This document shows positions 18,205-28,100 of a stretch of DNA of 64,000 nucleotides, piece by piece. The stretch is taken from positions 62,001-126,000 of the forward strand of contig JACCRE010000240.1 in assembly GCA_013813775.1 (NCBI GenBank). The letters run 5' to 3'. The position numbers and the translations under genes are program-made. The DNA is from Planctomycetaceae bacterium. Lineage in GTDB: Bacteria > Planctomycetota > Planctomycetia > Planctomycetales > Planctomycetaceae. The notes below the pieces were generated by a model. The model was not told the origin of the DNA. It ran no database searches and saw only the letters and a program-made list of their open reading frames with translations. Each line of letters begins with the position of its first letter. Positions within the stretch are counted from its first letter, which is position 1.

Positions 18205-20019
18205 ATGAAAAGCCGCAGCTTGCGAACATGCGTCCTTCTGGCGACGTTGCTTGCGTTCGGAACGCTTCAGGCCCAGGACGCGGCGAGCACCGATGCGGCT
18301 CCGGTCGAAACCGAGGCGACGAACCGGCCAGTGCTCAGCGATACGCAGCAGGCGATCAAGGTTCGTTTCGATCGATTCGAAGAGACGCTCTTCAAGATGG
18401 CTCGTTATCTGCAAAAGACCGAGCCGGCTCGTGCCGAACTCGTTCTGCGGGCTTTGGGACGAAGCAAAGAGGAGCGAGTCGCCGAAAGGATGACGCTGAT
18501 CTCGCGAATGTTGTCTAAAGAAGAGTCCGGTGCGGCCCAATACGCCGACGCGATTGAAGAGCAGGACGCGGTTCTTGCGAACATCCGTGAGTTGCTCACG
18601 ATCCTGCGCAGCGAAGATATCCTCGATGAGAACCGCAAAGAGCAGGAGCGTCTGAAGGAACTGGCCCGTCAGGTGGCGGCGCTCATCGACGCCGAAAAGG
18701 TTCATCAGGCCGACACTCGGCGCGGCACACCGACCGATCAGATCGCCAAGGGACAGGAGCGAACCGCCAAGCGCACGGGCGATGTCGTCGATAAGATCGA
18801 CGCGCATGATCGTGCCGGTGACGAGAGAGACACCGCCGAAGAGACACGGGAAGCCGGAGAGAAGTCCGCCAAAGATGATCCAGCGCAGAAGGATTCTTCC
18901 GAGAAGAACGACGATCCCAGAAACGAAGGATCGGAGTCTTCAGAAAACGACGGCAAACCGAACGAAGGTGATCAGTCCGGCAAGCCGAAGGCGGGCGAGG
19001 AGCAGAAGCCTGGCGAAGGTGACGATTCAAAGTCGAACGAACAGAACGGCGCTGAACCGCAGGATGGCAAACCAGGCTCCGAGTCGCGGCCGAAAGAGGG
19101 ACAGCAAGGCCAGCCCAGCCAGCAAGGTGAATCCGGCGAGCAAGGCGAACAAAGCGAGTCCTCGAATGAACAGTCTCCGCAAAGCGCCGGTAAATCCCAA
19201 CGTTCCACGCCGGGCCGAGAGGAACTGGAAGCCGCCCGCGAGAAAATGGAACGGGTGATCGACGAACTCAAGCAGCAGAATCGCGAGAACGCCTCAAAAG
19301 AGCAGGAAGAAGCGATCCGCAAGCTGATCCAGGCCAAGGAGCGCATTGACGAATTGTTGCGGCAACTCCGTGAAGAAGAGCGCGAACTGCTCCTCCGTTC
19401 GCTGGAGGCTCGCTTTCAGAAGATGCTCCAGTTGCAAGAGGCGGTGCTCGCCACGACGGAGCGATTGACGGCGATCCCGAACGAGAAATGGACGGATCGA
19501 GAGTTCTCGCTCTGCCGCGACGCCGCCTCGACCGAGCGCGAAATCGCAATGGAAGCCGAGAAGGCGCTTGAGGTGATGCGGGCCGATGGCTCCAGCGTGG
19601 CTTTCCCCGAAGCGGTCGAGCAGATCGGCACCGACATCGGCGAAGTCGCGAGCCGGCTCGGTCGCGAAGACGCCGGTGAACTGACCGTCGCGATCGAACA
19701 GGAGATCATCGACGCCCTAAAGGAAATGATCGAGGCGTTTCAGAAGGAGATGGAGAAGCTACGCCAGCAGAAAGGGCAATCCGGCGGGCAACAGGGATCT
19801 CCGTCGGAGCCGGGTCTCGTCGACAAACTCGCAGAGTTGAAGATGCTCAAGACCCTGCAACTACGGATCAATCGCCGGACGAAGACGCTCGGTTCGATGT
19901 TCACGGGTGAGCAGGCGACAGAACCCGATGTCGTCGGCCAGCTTCGCGAACTATCGGTGCGGCAGAGCCGTCTGCAGCGGGCGACCTATGACCTCGCGAC
20001 CGGCAAGACCGTAAACTGA
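18205..20019 (+). CDS. Exported charged coiled-coil protein with low-complexity centre
   Basis: I chose the ATG at 18205 (604 aa): GGAG precedes it at a good distance, and it begins a signal peptide ([25 protein letters not shown]). Residues about 35-170 are helical. Residues about 190-340 are extremely hydrophilic, made of Glu, Lys, Ser, Gly, Gln, Asp and Pro with repeats such as [14 protein letters not shown], and are probably disordered. Residues about 345-600 return to helical coiled coil ([27 protein letters not shown]). Function unknown. Its place directly after the three-TM protein suggests the two together do what a single fused DUF4175-type protein with a Gln/Gly-rich tail does elsewhere (inference). 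Confidence 0.75.
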   Translation: MKSRSLRTCVLLATLLAFGTLQAQDAASTDAAPVETEATNRPVLSDTQQAIKVRFDRFEETLFKMARYLQKTEPARAELVLRALGRSKEERVAERMTLISRMLSKEESGAAQYADAIEEQDAVLANIRELLTILRSEDILDENRKEQERLKELARQVAALIDAEKVHQADTRRGTPTDQIAKGQERTAKRTGDVVDKIDAHDRAGDERDTAEETREAGEKSAKDDPAQKDSSEKNDDPRNEGSESSENDGKPNEGDQSGKPKAGEEQKPGEGDDSKSNEQNGAEPQDGKPGSESRPKEGQQGQPSQQGESGEQGEQSESSNEQSPQSAGKSQRSTPGREELEAAREKMERVIDELKQQNRENASKEQEEAIRKLIQAKERIDELLRQLREEERELLLRSLEARFQKMLQLQEAVLATTERLTAIPNEKWTDREFSLCRDAASTEREIAMEAEKALEVMRADGSSVAFPEAVEQIGTDIGEVASRLGREDAGELTVAIEQEIIDALKEMIEAFQKEMEKLRQQKGQSGGQQGSPSEPGLVDKLAELKMLKTLQLRINRRTKTLGSMFTGEQATEPDVVGQLRELSVRQSRLQRATYDLATGKTVN

Positions 20020-20032
20020 CGGGAGATCAAAC

Positions 20033-21097
20033 ATGCGGTTCAGTCTTTCGATCTCCGTAATGGTGCTTCTCGTCGGCACGAGCACCGTGGCCGATGATCC
20101 GCAGCCTGCGGGGCCTAACGTCGCATCCGAGAAGCCGCGATTCTCTCCGATGCCGTTCGACGAAGCTCGCGACCGCGCGTTTTCCTGGGCGACCACCGTT
20201 GCGGGGCCGGAAGAGGTTCCGCAGTCCATCCGCGAAATCTGGGCCAACGTCGAACCGGGAATTCCGCCCCGCGGCACCCATGATCTCGTGATCCGGTCCT
20301 TTGCGTCTCTCGACGACGGCACGCGGCAATTGCTCTCGACGTTCGACTTAAGGGATCCGCCGGTCGTGGCTCCCGATCTCGCTCCGCTCGAAGCCACCGG
20401 TGACGAGTTCCAGCGGACGAACGTCATGCTCTCAGTCGCACGGTTCCTTTCCGAGGCGCGTCTTTATGACGAAGCGCATACCCTCTACGCTGACGTCGAA
20501 CTGGAACTGGCAGTCGATCCGGCGACCGCGCTCTTCTTTCGTGCGGTGTGCGAGCATCAATTGCTGATGAAGAAAGAAGGTCTCGAAACGATCGACACGT
20601 TGCTCGAACGCGTCGAACAGGTTCCCGAAAGCTACATCACCGTCGCACGATTGATGCGTGCGGAACTCGAATCGCTGAAAGACGACTCCCTCGACCAGGT
20701 CGCGGGCCTGATGCGCGACGTCGAGCGGCGGCTCGAACTGGCGCGGGGCGGTCAGAAGGTCCAGAAGAAAGAGGACGAGATCACCGAAAAGCTCGACGCA
20801 TTGATCGAAGAGATCGAACAGCAAATGAACCAGTCAAGCAGCAGTAGCGGCGGCGGTAACGCCGGTAAAAGTCAGCCGAACAATCCGCTTGGTGAGTCGG
20901 TCGTCAAAGGTTCGACCGCGCCTGGCAACGTTGATCCAAAGGATGTTCGACGGGAAGGCGATTGGGGTGATCTGCCGCGGCGAGAGCGCGAGCAGGCGAA
21001 GAACGAAATGGAGAAGGCGTTCCCGTCAAACTACGGCCGCCTCATCAACGAATACTTCCTGAAACGCACGCGCGGCGATCGGCCGTCTGACGAGTGA
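20033..21097 (+). CDS. Exported hypothetical protein of the MoxR locus
   Basis: A 354-aa protein with a signal peptide (MRFSLSISVMVLLVGTSTVAD), starting 13 bases after the previous gene with GGGAG upstream. Residues about 130-260 are helical and TPR-like (FLSEARLYDEAHTLYADVELEL). A coiled coil ends in a Ser/Gly-rich loop near 270-285. The C-terminus has REREQAKNEMEKAFPSNYGRLINEYFLKRTR, a pattern I associate with small planctomycete proteins encoded beside MoxR/vWA genes. No enzymatic motif is visible. It likely sits in the periplasm with the products of its neighbours. Confidence 0.72.
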   Translation: MRFSLSISVMVLLVGTSTVADDPQPAGPNVASEKPRFSPMPFDEARDRAFSWATTVAGPEEVPQSIREIWANVEPGIPPRGTHDLVIRSFASLDDGTRQLLSTFDLRDPPVVAPDLAPLEATGDEFQRTNVMLSVARFLSEARLYDEAHTLYADVELELAVDPATALFFRAVCEHQLLMKKEGLETIDTLLERVEQVPESYITVARLMRAELESLKDDSLDQVAGLMRDVERRLELARGGQKVQKKEDEITEKLDALIEEIEQQMNQSSSSSGGGNAGKSQPNNPLGESVVKGSTAPGNVDPKDVRREGDWGDLPRREREQAKNEMEKAFPSNYGRLINEYFLKRTRGDRPSDE

Positions 21098-21113
21098 CGC
21101 AGAGGAATCTTAC

Positions 21114-22304
21114 ATGACGACGGCTGCCGTGCTGATGATCGCCTTGGCGGCGACGACCTCGGCGAAAGTATCGACGCTCGACGGCAAATCGCTCGACGGG
21201 AAAGTCGCTTCGATCGATGCGAAGACGCTGACGCTGGAGTCGGAGGGTCGCACGTCGCCGGTGCCGCTCGATTCAATTCTGGAAATTTCTTTCGATGGTG
21301 CTTCGCAACCGTCGGGCGAGACGACGGACGGCCAGGTCACGGTTCGGCTGTCGGATGGCAGCCGGTTGACGTGCCGTCAGACGACGATGGAGGGTCGTAC
21401 TCTCGTCGCCGACTCGCTAGCCGCTGGCCGGCTGCAGTTGCCGTGGAACGCGGTTCAAGCGATCCGGTTCCGTCCAACCGATCCTGCCGTCGAAAGCAAG
21501 TGGTCGGAACTGGTCGCATCCGCTCCCGAACGAGACCTGCTGGTGGTCCGCAATCGAGACGTGCTCGATCGGCTCGAAGGCACGGTCAGCGGACTCGACG
21601 AGGCGAACCTCGTCTTCCTCGTCGGCGAAACTCGCGTGCCAATCGATCGGTCGAAGCCGAAGTTGTTTGGCGTCGTCCCCGGTCGAGCGCAGCCTTCGAA
21701 GTCGACGCCGCTTTGCGAACTGCGTTTTCGCAACGGCGATCGGTTGGCCCTCGCTGGCGTCGAGATGAAGGGCGATTCACTGACGCTCAAGCCGGCGGCG
21801 GGCGGCACGACGACGGTGCATCTTGATGCCGTCGCATCAATCGACTTCGGCCAGGGAAAGGTCACGTCGCTTTCTCAATTGGAGCCGCGCGAGAAGAAGC
21901 ACGCCCCATATTTCGGTTCGGAGCTCGATTCCGTGTTCGACGTGCGGATCGACCATAGCGACGCCGGGCCGCAGGTGCCGATCCGCATCGACGGCCAGAC
22001 CTTTCAGCGCGGCCTCGTGATCCATTCACAGACCCGGCTGAACTACCGGCTCAATGGAGATTATCGCCGCTTCGTGGCGGTCGCCGGCATCGAGCAGCTC
22101 GTTCGTCCGCGCGGCCGAGTGACGCTCACAATCACTGCTGACGGCAAAGAACTGTTCGCTCGGGAGGTGAAGGGAAGCGACTCACCCATCCCGCTCGATC
22201 TCGATGTGACCGGCGCTCGGGAGTTGACGATCTTCGTGGACTTCGGCGGCGACCTGGACGACGGCGACCATCTCGCGTTGGGCGACGCTCGCCTGATCAA
22301 GTGA
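21114..22304 (+). CDS. NPCBM/NEW2-domain exported protein
   Basis: A 396-aa protein with a short signal-like N-terminus (MTTAAVLMIALAATTSAK) and a good AGAGGAA ribosome site. The first about 240 residues contain three related beta-rich units of the style LRLSDGSRLTCRQTTMEGRTLVADSLAAGRLQLPW (also near 30-60 and 200-235), suggesting internal duplication. Residues about 255-396 form an NPCBM-type carbohydrate-binding-like domain (SVFDVRIDHSDAGPQVPIRIDGQTFQRGLVIHSQTRLNYRLNG). It is encoded between the exported helical protein and two HtrA-like proteins and may recognise glycans in the cell envelope (inference). Confidence 0.82.
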   Translation: MTTAAVLMIALAATTSAKVSTLDGKSLDGKVASIDAKTLTLESEGRTSPVPLDSILEISFDGASQPSGETTDGQVTVRLSDGSRLTCRQTTMEGRTLVADSLAAGRLQLPWNAVQAIRFRPTDPAVESKWSELVASAPERDLLVVRNRDVLDRLEGTVSGLDEANLVFLVGETRVPIDRSKPKLFGVVPGRAQPSKSTPLCELRFRNGDRLALAGVEMKGDSLTLKPAAGGTTTVHLDAVASIDFGQGKVTSLSQLEPREKKHAPYFGSELDSVFDVRIDHSDAGPQVPIRIDGQTFQRGLVIHSQTRLNYRLNGDYRRFVAVAGIEQLVRPRGRVTLTITADGKELFAREVKGSDSPIPLDLDVTGARELTIFVDFGGDLDDGDHLALGDARLIK

Positions 22305-22308
22305 CGAA

Positions 22309-24093
22309 ATGAATCGACGGAACGGACCTGCTGACTCGATGACGATTCGAATCGCCGCATTGCTGCTTGTCTCGTGCGCCGGCGGACTCGTCGCCGCGGA
22401 ACCGCCTCCGTCGGTGCTCGAGGCCGAGTCGGCACGCATCGCCAACGTTGAGGCGATCTCTCCATCGGTCGTCTGCATCTTCGGCCGCGACGGGGGCGGC
22501 GGCGGCTCGGGCGTGCTGATTTCGAGAGACGGCTTCGCGCTCACGAACTTTCACGTCACGAGCGGGTCCGGCGACTTCATGAAATGCGGCCTCAACGACG
22601 GCAAGCTCTACGACGCCGTCATCGTGGGCATCGATCCGACCGGCGATGTGGCCCTCATCAAGCTGCTTGGCCGGGACGACTTCCCAGCGGCGACGCTCGG
22701 CGACAGCGATTCACTGATCGTCGGCGAGTGGGTCTACGTCGTCGGCAATCCCTTCTTGCTCGCCGCCGATTTTACGCCGACGGTCACTTATGGCATCGTC
22801 AGCGGACTGCACCGCTATCAGTACCCGGCCGGTACTTTCCTCGAATACACCGACTGCATTCAGTTCGACACGTCGCTGAACCCCGGCAACTCGGGCGGGC
22901 CGCTGTTCAATGAACGCGGCGAAGTCGTCGGCATCAACGGCCGAGGCTCGTTCGAGAAGCGAGGCCGGGTCAACGTCGGGGCGGGCTACGCGATCTCAAT
23001 CAACCAGATCAAGCATTTCCTCGATCATCTTCGATCGGGCCGCGTCGTCGATCACGGCTCGATCGGCGCGACGGTGCTGACGCGCCAGGACGGAACAGTC
23101 GCGATCGGATCGATTCTTGAAACGTCCGACGCCTACCGCCGAGGACTGCGATCGGGCGATGAAATCGTGACCTTCGCCGGCCGCCCGATTCGCAGCGCGA
23201 ATCAATTCCAGAACGTGCTGGGAGTCTACCCCAGCGGTTGGATGCTGCCGCTGACGTACCGGCGAGGCGCAGAAACGCACGACATCATGGTCAGGCTCAG
23301 CAATGCCCATCGAGAGTCGGAGTTGCTCGAGTTCTCGAAGACTCCGCCCGATCGCGAGAACCCTCAGCCGGGCCGTAAGCCGGAATCTGATGAGGATCCC
23401 AAGGAAGAACAGCCGACACCGCCCGACGAGGAGGCGGCGGCGACGAAGGAAGACGACGTTCCGTCGGAATTGAAGCAGCTTCTCGTCCAGAAACCGGGCT
23501 TCGCGAATTACCGCTTCAATGAGATCGAGCAGGCTCGGGTGCTGGAATCGCTGCCGAACGGCGGCACGTTGCCATCGCTCGCGGCCGGGGCGGTTCTGTC
23601 CGGCCGGACGGAGGACGGCAAACCGTTCCGAATGACGCTTGCCGACCGCGGCGTCGGCTTCGATCTCGGCGGGGTCGGTTATCTGCAGCCTCTCGGCCCC
23701 GCCGAGGAGTTCATCGACGAACCCCCTGGCACGGGTGGGCTCCTTGCCGCCGCCCACCTGCTTCGACAAATCTTGGCCGGTTCGCGAGAACGTCTCGCCG
23801 CGTTTTATTACCTCGGCTCCGAGCCGATCGACGGAATCGGTCCGCAGGTCGACGTTCTGATCGCGGAAGACCAAGGTGGAAGGCTGCGACTGTACGTCGT
23901 CCGTGAAGGCGGCGAACTGCTGGGCTTCGATTTCTCGCGCGGCGACAATGTTGACGACTGCCGGGTTCGCTTCGGTAAGCCGGTCATCTCTGGTATCCCA
24001 GCCGAGTGGCGGGTCAGCTACGGCGGCGAAGAAATCCTCGACGCCCGCGTCGAACGAATCGAGCCGCTGCGGCCTTCGCGAGACTCCCGTTGA
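22309..24093 (+). CDS. HtrA/DegP-like serine protease with PDZ domain
   Basis: A 594-aa exported S1C-type protease. The triad is intact: His82 (TNFHV), Asp113 (PTGDVALIKL) and Ser195 (NPGNSGGPL). A PDZ domain follows at about residues 230-325 (SIGATVLTRQDGTVAIGSILETSDAYRRGLRSGDEI). An acidic Pro/Glu-rich linker is near 345-385, and about 200 C-terminal residues of unknown fold follow. The signal peptide is clear (MTIRIAALLLVSCAGGLVAAE). The true start may be the internal ATG at 22339 rather than 22309. Its location, five bases after the NPCBM gene, puts it in the MoxR run. It probably handles misfolded or processed envelope proteins. Confidence 0.9.
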   Translation: MNRRNGPADSMTIRIAALLLVSCAGGLVAAEPPPSVLEAESARIANVEAISPSVVCIFGRDGGGGGSGVLISRDGFALTNFHVTSGSGDFMKCGLNDGKLYDAVIVGIDPTGDVALIKLLGRDDFPAATLGDSDSLIVGEWVYVVGNPFLLAADFTPTVTYGIVSGLHRYQYPAGTFLEYTDCIQFDTSLNPGNSGGPLFNERGEVVGINGRGSFEKRGRVNVGAGYAISINQIKHFLDHLRSGRVVDHGSIGATVLTRQDGTVAIGSILETSDAYRRGLRSGDEIVTFAGRPIRSANQFQNVLGVYPSGWMLPLTYRRGAETHDIMVRLSNAHRESELLEFSKTPPDRENPQPGRKPESDEDPKEEQPTPPDEEAAATKEDDVPSELKQLLVQKPGFANYRFNEIEQARVLESLPNGGTLPSLAAGAVLSGRTEDGKPFRMTLADRGVGFDLGGVGYLQPLGPAEEFIDEPPGTGGLLAAAHLLRQILAGSRERLAAFYYLGSEPIDGIGPQVDVLIAEDQGGRLRLYVVREGGELLGFDFSRGDNVDDCRVRFGKPVISGIPAEWRVSYGGEEILDARVERIEPLRPSRDSR

Positions 24094-24139
24094 CGCATTC
24101 CGCGTCTTGGAAAACGAACTTTTGATTCCATCACGACCG

Positions 24140-25159
24140 ATGCGACTGATACTTCAGGTCTTGCTGCTCGCTGCGGTGACCGCGTGTCTGCCGCATGTCT
24201 CACACGCCGCGGAGAACGACTCGCAAGCGACTCTCGCCGAGGCGCTTCCCAAGCTCGTGAAGCTGTATGGTGCCGGCGGATTCCGCGGCCTTGAGGGTTA
24301 TGGAACTGGCTTTCTTGCGTCGCCGGACGGCCACGTCGTGACGTCATGGGGTCCATTGCTCGACGCCGATCGACCTGTGGCGGTGCTCGGTGACGGGCGC
24401 CGTGTGGAAGCGAAGCTCGTCGGAGCCGACTCCGCTTCGGGTCTGGCCGTGCTCAAGCTTGACGGCCCCGGCGCGCCATTTCCGCACTTCGACCTCGCGG
24501 AAGCGGTCGATCTGGCGCCGGGAGATCGCATCTTCGCGCTGAGCAACATGTTTAGAGTCGCCGCTGGCGACGAACCCGTGTCGGTCATGCACGGCATGAT
24601 CCTCGCGAAGGCGCCTCTGTCGGCCCGGCGCGGGCGGTTTGAAACGAGCCTCGATGCCCCGGTCTACTTCCTCGACTCGGTGACGAACAATCCCGGTGCC
24701 GCAGGCGGCGTGATCATCTCTCTCGATGGCCGGATTGGGGGCATGATCGGCCGCGAATTGCGAGGCGAAAGCACCGAGACCTGGATCAACTATGCCGTAC
24801 CGGCGACGGTCATCGCGGAACGCATCGGCCTCGTGATCGCTGGCGATGAAATCGCCAAACCGAATCCCGCGGATGCGGACGCCCCCGACAACGCTCGTCG
24901 GCCGATCGAGGTGGGGCTCGTGATGATTCCAGACGTGACCGCACGCACGCCGGCGTTCGTCTCGGATGTGCTTGACGATTCGGTCGCCATAAGCGCCGGA
25001 TTCAAGCGAGACGACCTGATTCTGTTCGGAAACGGCGCGCCGATCCGCTCGATTCGCGAGCTCACGACGCTGCTTTCGAGGGCGGAGCGGGGCGATGAGA
25101 TCGCGGTCATCGTCCGACGTGACGGTGGCCTCGTCACACTGACGTTCCTCATCCCTTGA
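24140..25159 (+). CDS. HtrA-like pseudoprotease with PDZ domain
   Basis: A 339-aa protein starting at the ATG at 24140 with a signal peptide (MRLILQVLLLAAVTACLPHVSHAA). The fold follows the HtrA protease: GTGFLASPDGHVVTSWGPLLD, DSASGLAVLKLD, NNPGAAGGVIISLDGRIGG, then a C-terminal PDZ near residues 250-339. Every triad position is replaced: His by Gly71 (TSWGP for TNFHV), Asp by Gly101 (SASGLAVLKL), and Ser by Ala188 (NPGAAGG for NPGNSGG). It is therefore predicted to be catalytically dead but structurally preserved. It is encoded directly after an active homologue and may regulate, scaffold or recruit substrate for it (inference). Confidence 0.82.
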   Translation: MRLILQVLLLAAVTACLPHVSHAAENDSQATLAEALPKLVKLYGAGGFRGLEGYGTGFLASPDGHVVTSWGPLLDADRPVAVLGDGRRVEAKLVGADSASGLAVLKLDGPGAPFPHFDLAEAVDLAPGDRIFALSNMFRVAAGDEPVSVMHGMILAKAPLSARRGRFETSLDAPVYFLDSVTNNPGAAGGVIISLDGRIGGMIGRELRGESTETWINYAVPATVIAERIGLVIAGDEIAKPNPADADAPDNARRPIEVGLVMIPDVTARTPAFVSDVLDDSVAISAGFKRDDLILFGNGAPIRSIRELTTLLSRAERGDEIAVIVRRDGGLVTLTFLIP

Positions 25160-25165
25160 GCGGGT

Positions 25166-28100
25166 TTACTGCCCGTGATTCGAACCGACAGGCTCGGCGG
25201 GGCGAGTGGTTCGCACGACGGTCGGTTCTTCCGATCCGATCGCAGACGGGGCATTCGAGTGCGAGCCGTCACCCGGGAGAATCGTGACGAAATCCACCGC
25301 AGACGGCACCGAAGCCGAGAGCCGGTCCTGTCGCCGTTGCAGAAGCCATTCGACGACGGCGGCGACCGTGACGAGCGATAATCCAAAGGCCGCTGGCGGC
25401 AAAAAGATTTGGACCTGGTTGGGGAAGAATGCCCAGGTCAGCAGTATCGCGAGACCGACTGCGACCAGGGCACGTCGTCGGTGGACAATGAGTCCGTTGG
25501 CGAACGCGTAACCGACCAGGATGGCGGTTCCAGCGCCGATGAGAACCACCAGCGAACGCGAAATCGACGAGAACGTAAACGGTTTTGGTCCTCCGGCTCG
25601 CATGAACTCATAATGACGACCGATGTCGAACTCCGGGCTGGGGCTCGGCACATCGCTTCCGAACCACGCGCCGATCTTCTCGGCGGGCCGTCTGGTCGAT
25701 AGCAGATTCCCGCCGAGGCCCCAGCGAAATCGAGGTTCGTAATCGGCGGGTTCCACGAAGAGATGCTGCGACTCGGGAAGCGCGAGTTGCCAGAGCGTTT
25801 CCCGCACGATGCCATCGTCGAGCCGAACCGTTTGCAAAGACCTGGCATCGGCGAGGCCCGTTGGCTCCCCGGTCTGTCGGTATGCGACCGCCAGAACGGG
25901 CGGGCCGCTGCCGCCTTCGAGATCGAGCTCGGCGAGTGCGTCACCTTCATCCGCGAAAAGCGTCGGCGAAAGCGACTTGCCGCGCCATGAGATCGAGTCG
26001 GGCTTGAGGCCCTGCGGGAACCGGACCGCGACCGATCGCGGCACACGATCGAATCGGAAGTCGGCGTAGGTCACGACGCTCCCATCACGGCGGACAAGCG
26101 ATCGTTGCAGCATTTTAGACACGACCGGCGACGAAGTATCATCCTGGCTCTTCGGTTCGAGCTGAATGCCGATCGAATGAGAGGGCGTCGAAGCGACCCA
26201 AAGTTCTTGAACATCCTGATCCGTCGATTGAAGCAGAATCCAGTCGGGATCGACGACGCGGACGACATGCTTGCGGAGCGGTGCAATTCTGAGGGACGCG
26301 CCGCTTTGCGTCTCGACCGGAAGGACGATCGGAAGATTCATCTGACCCGACTCCCCGATCGGGACTGAGCGTGTCAGATCGAATCGCGTCGTAACCGAAA
26401 ACGAGCCGAGCACGGCAGCACCCAGATCCACCAAAACCCGCGCCAGCCCGTCCGACCGCTCTCCGATCGTGGCCTTCAGCGGTTGGTGTGCTCCGTCGAA
26501 GAACACAAGACCTTGCGTCAGCAGCGACTCCGGAACCATCAACTGCAACGACGAAGACGGTTCGTACAAGATCTCATAATCGATGCGTTCTTCGACGTGC
26601 AGGTTCTCACCCCGTGGTTGTATCGAAACGCTTGTCGATGCCGAGACTTGCCGGTCCAGCCGCTTGACGCCGAAAACCAGTTCTGTCGCGTTCGCTGGGG
26701 CGATTAACAACATGCGGCGCTCATCGGTCGGCTCCGCAATACTGGGAACTTTGCTGAGATCCTCAAGCGGCTTCAATGCCTCGCCGCTGGCGGTCACATT
26801 GACGACCAGGTTCGTCGGAAACCGCAAATCGATGATCGCGTCGTTGGAAACGACTTCCGCCTTCTGCCGATTTGTGCCTTCGAGTTTCGGAATGGGGACG
26901 GTCGTCTGATCGGAGACGTCGTCACGCGGCCGGCTCGCTCGAATCGGGACCGTGAACGACGACACGGTGGTCGGCACGCCGATCTCGATGGCGGCCGCGG
27001 CATCCATCGTCCGCGGGAACTCCTGTACGGGGCCGGCTCGGATGGGGCTCACGCTCCATTCCGACGCCGGCCAGTTCAGTCGGACCTCTCGAAGCTCGCC
27101 CTTGCGCACTTCCACGGCGAACTCGCCGTCGAGATCGAGCCGATCGGGCAGGACGTGGAACTCCAAAGTCGGCGTGACGGCGAACGACGGCGGAATTGGC
27201 TCGGCCTTCACGGTGAGCCGGAAGGGCTGCGCGGAAAACGCAAATGCCGACGACACCGCAGCCGGCATCGGCTCCAACATCTCGATTCTCTGAACGCCCT
27301 CCGCACCGTCGATCGGCGTGATCGAGTATCCTGTCGATCGCTCGAATTGCACTCGTCCCGACTGCGATTCGGGAGGCACGTCGGGCAGGGAGAAGCCTTC
27401 GATGATGAACGTGCCGCCGCTCGGCAGCGACGTGTTCACACGATAGGTCAGTTCAAAGGTGCTTCCAGTCGCTTCCGAGAGCTGAACCGTCACGATACGC
27501 CCGTTCTCCGACAGATCTTCACTGTACGTTCGATAGAGAGCGCCGGTCACTCCTTCCAACGAGAAACCCGCCGGCAAAAGCGTGCGAATCGAAGACACTT
27601 GACCGCGGCTCGGCGTGATCTTCTGAACGGCACGCAACTGCACGTTTTTGCCGGTCACGCTGGGAACGATTACGGTCGACGCTGCGAGATCCGCGGGTTG
27701 CGCCGCCGCGATCTGAGGACGCCAACCAAGGTCGACGCGGCCTCCCGGGCCGACCCACTCGACGGTCGTCTGCTGTTCCGCCGAAAACGTCGAACGCACG
27801 ACTCCGCCGTTGGCGACGACCGAAGGATCCGACGGCAGCTTGAGGCTCAGGTGGGTCGTCGCTGCGTTGGACGGCGTCGTCAAGGCCAACCGCGTCTCCC
27901 CCGATCGTTCCGACAACGGAACGAGCAACTTCAACTGAAGCCGATGCTCGCCACGACCTTGGAGCGACCATGTATATCCAACGTCCTTCGCGAAGGATTC
28001 GTAGCTCGCCAGTCCGGTGCCCGAATGCTCGACGCCGATGAGCGTCGCTTCCGTGAATCCCAACGGAACGCGAACCCATTCGTCGTCGCGATGCACGACG

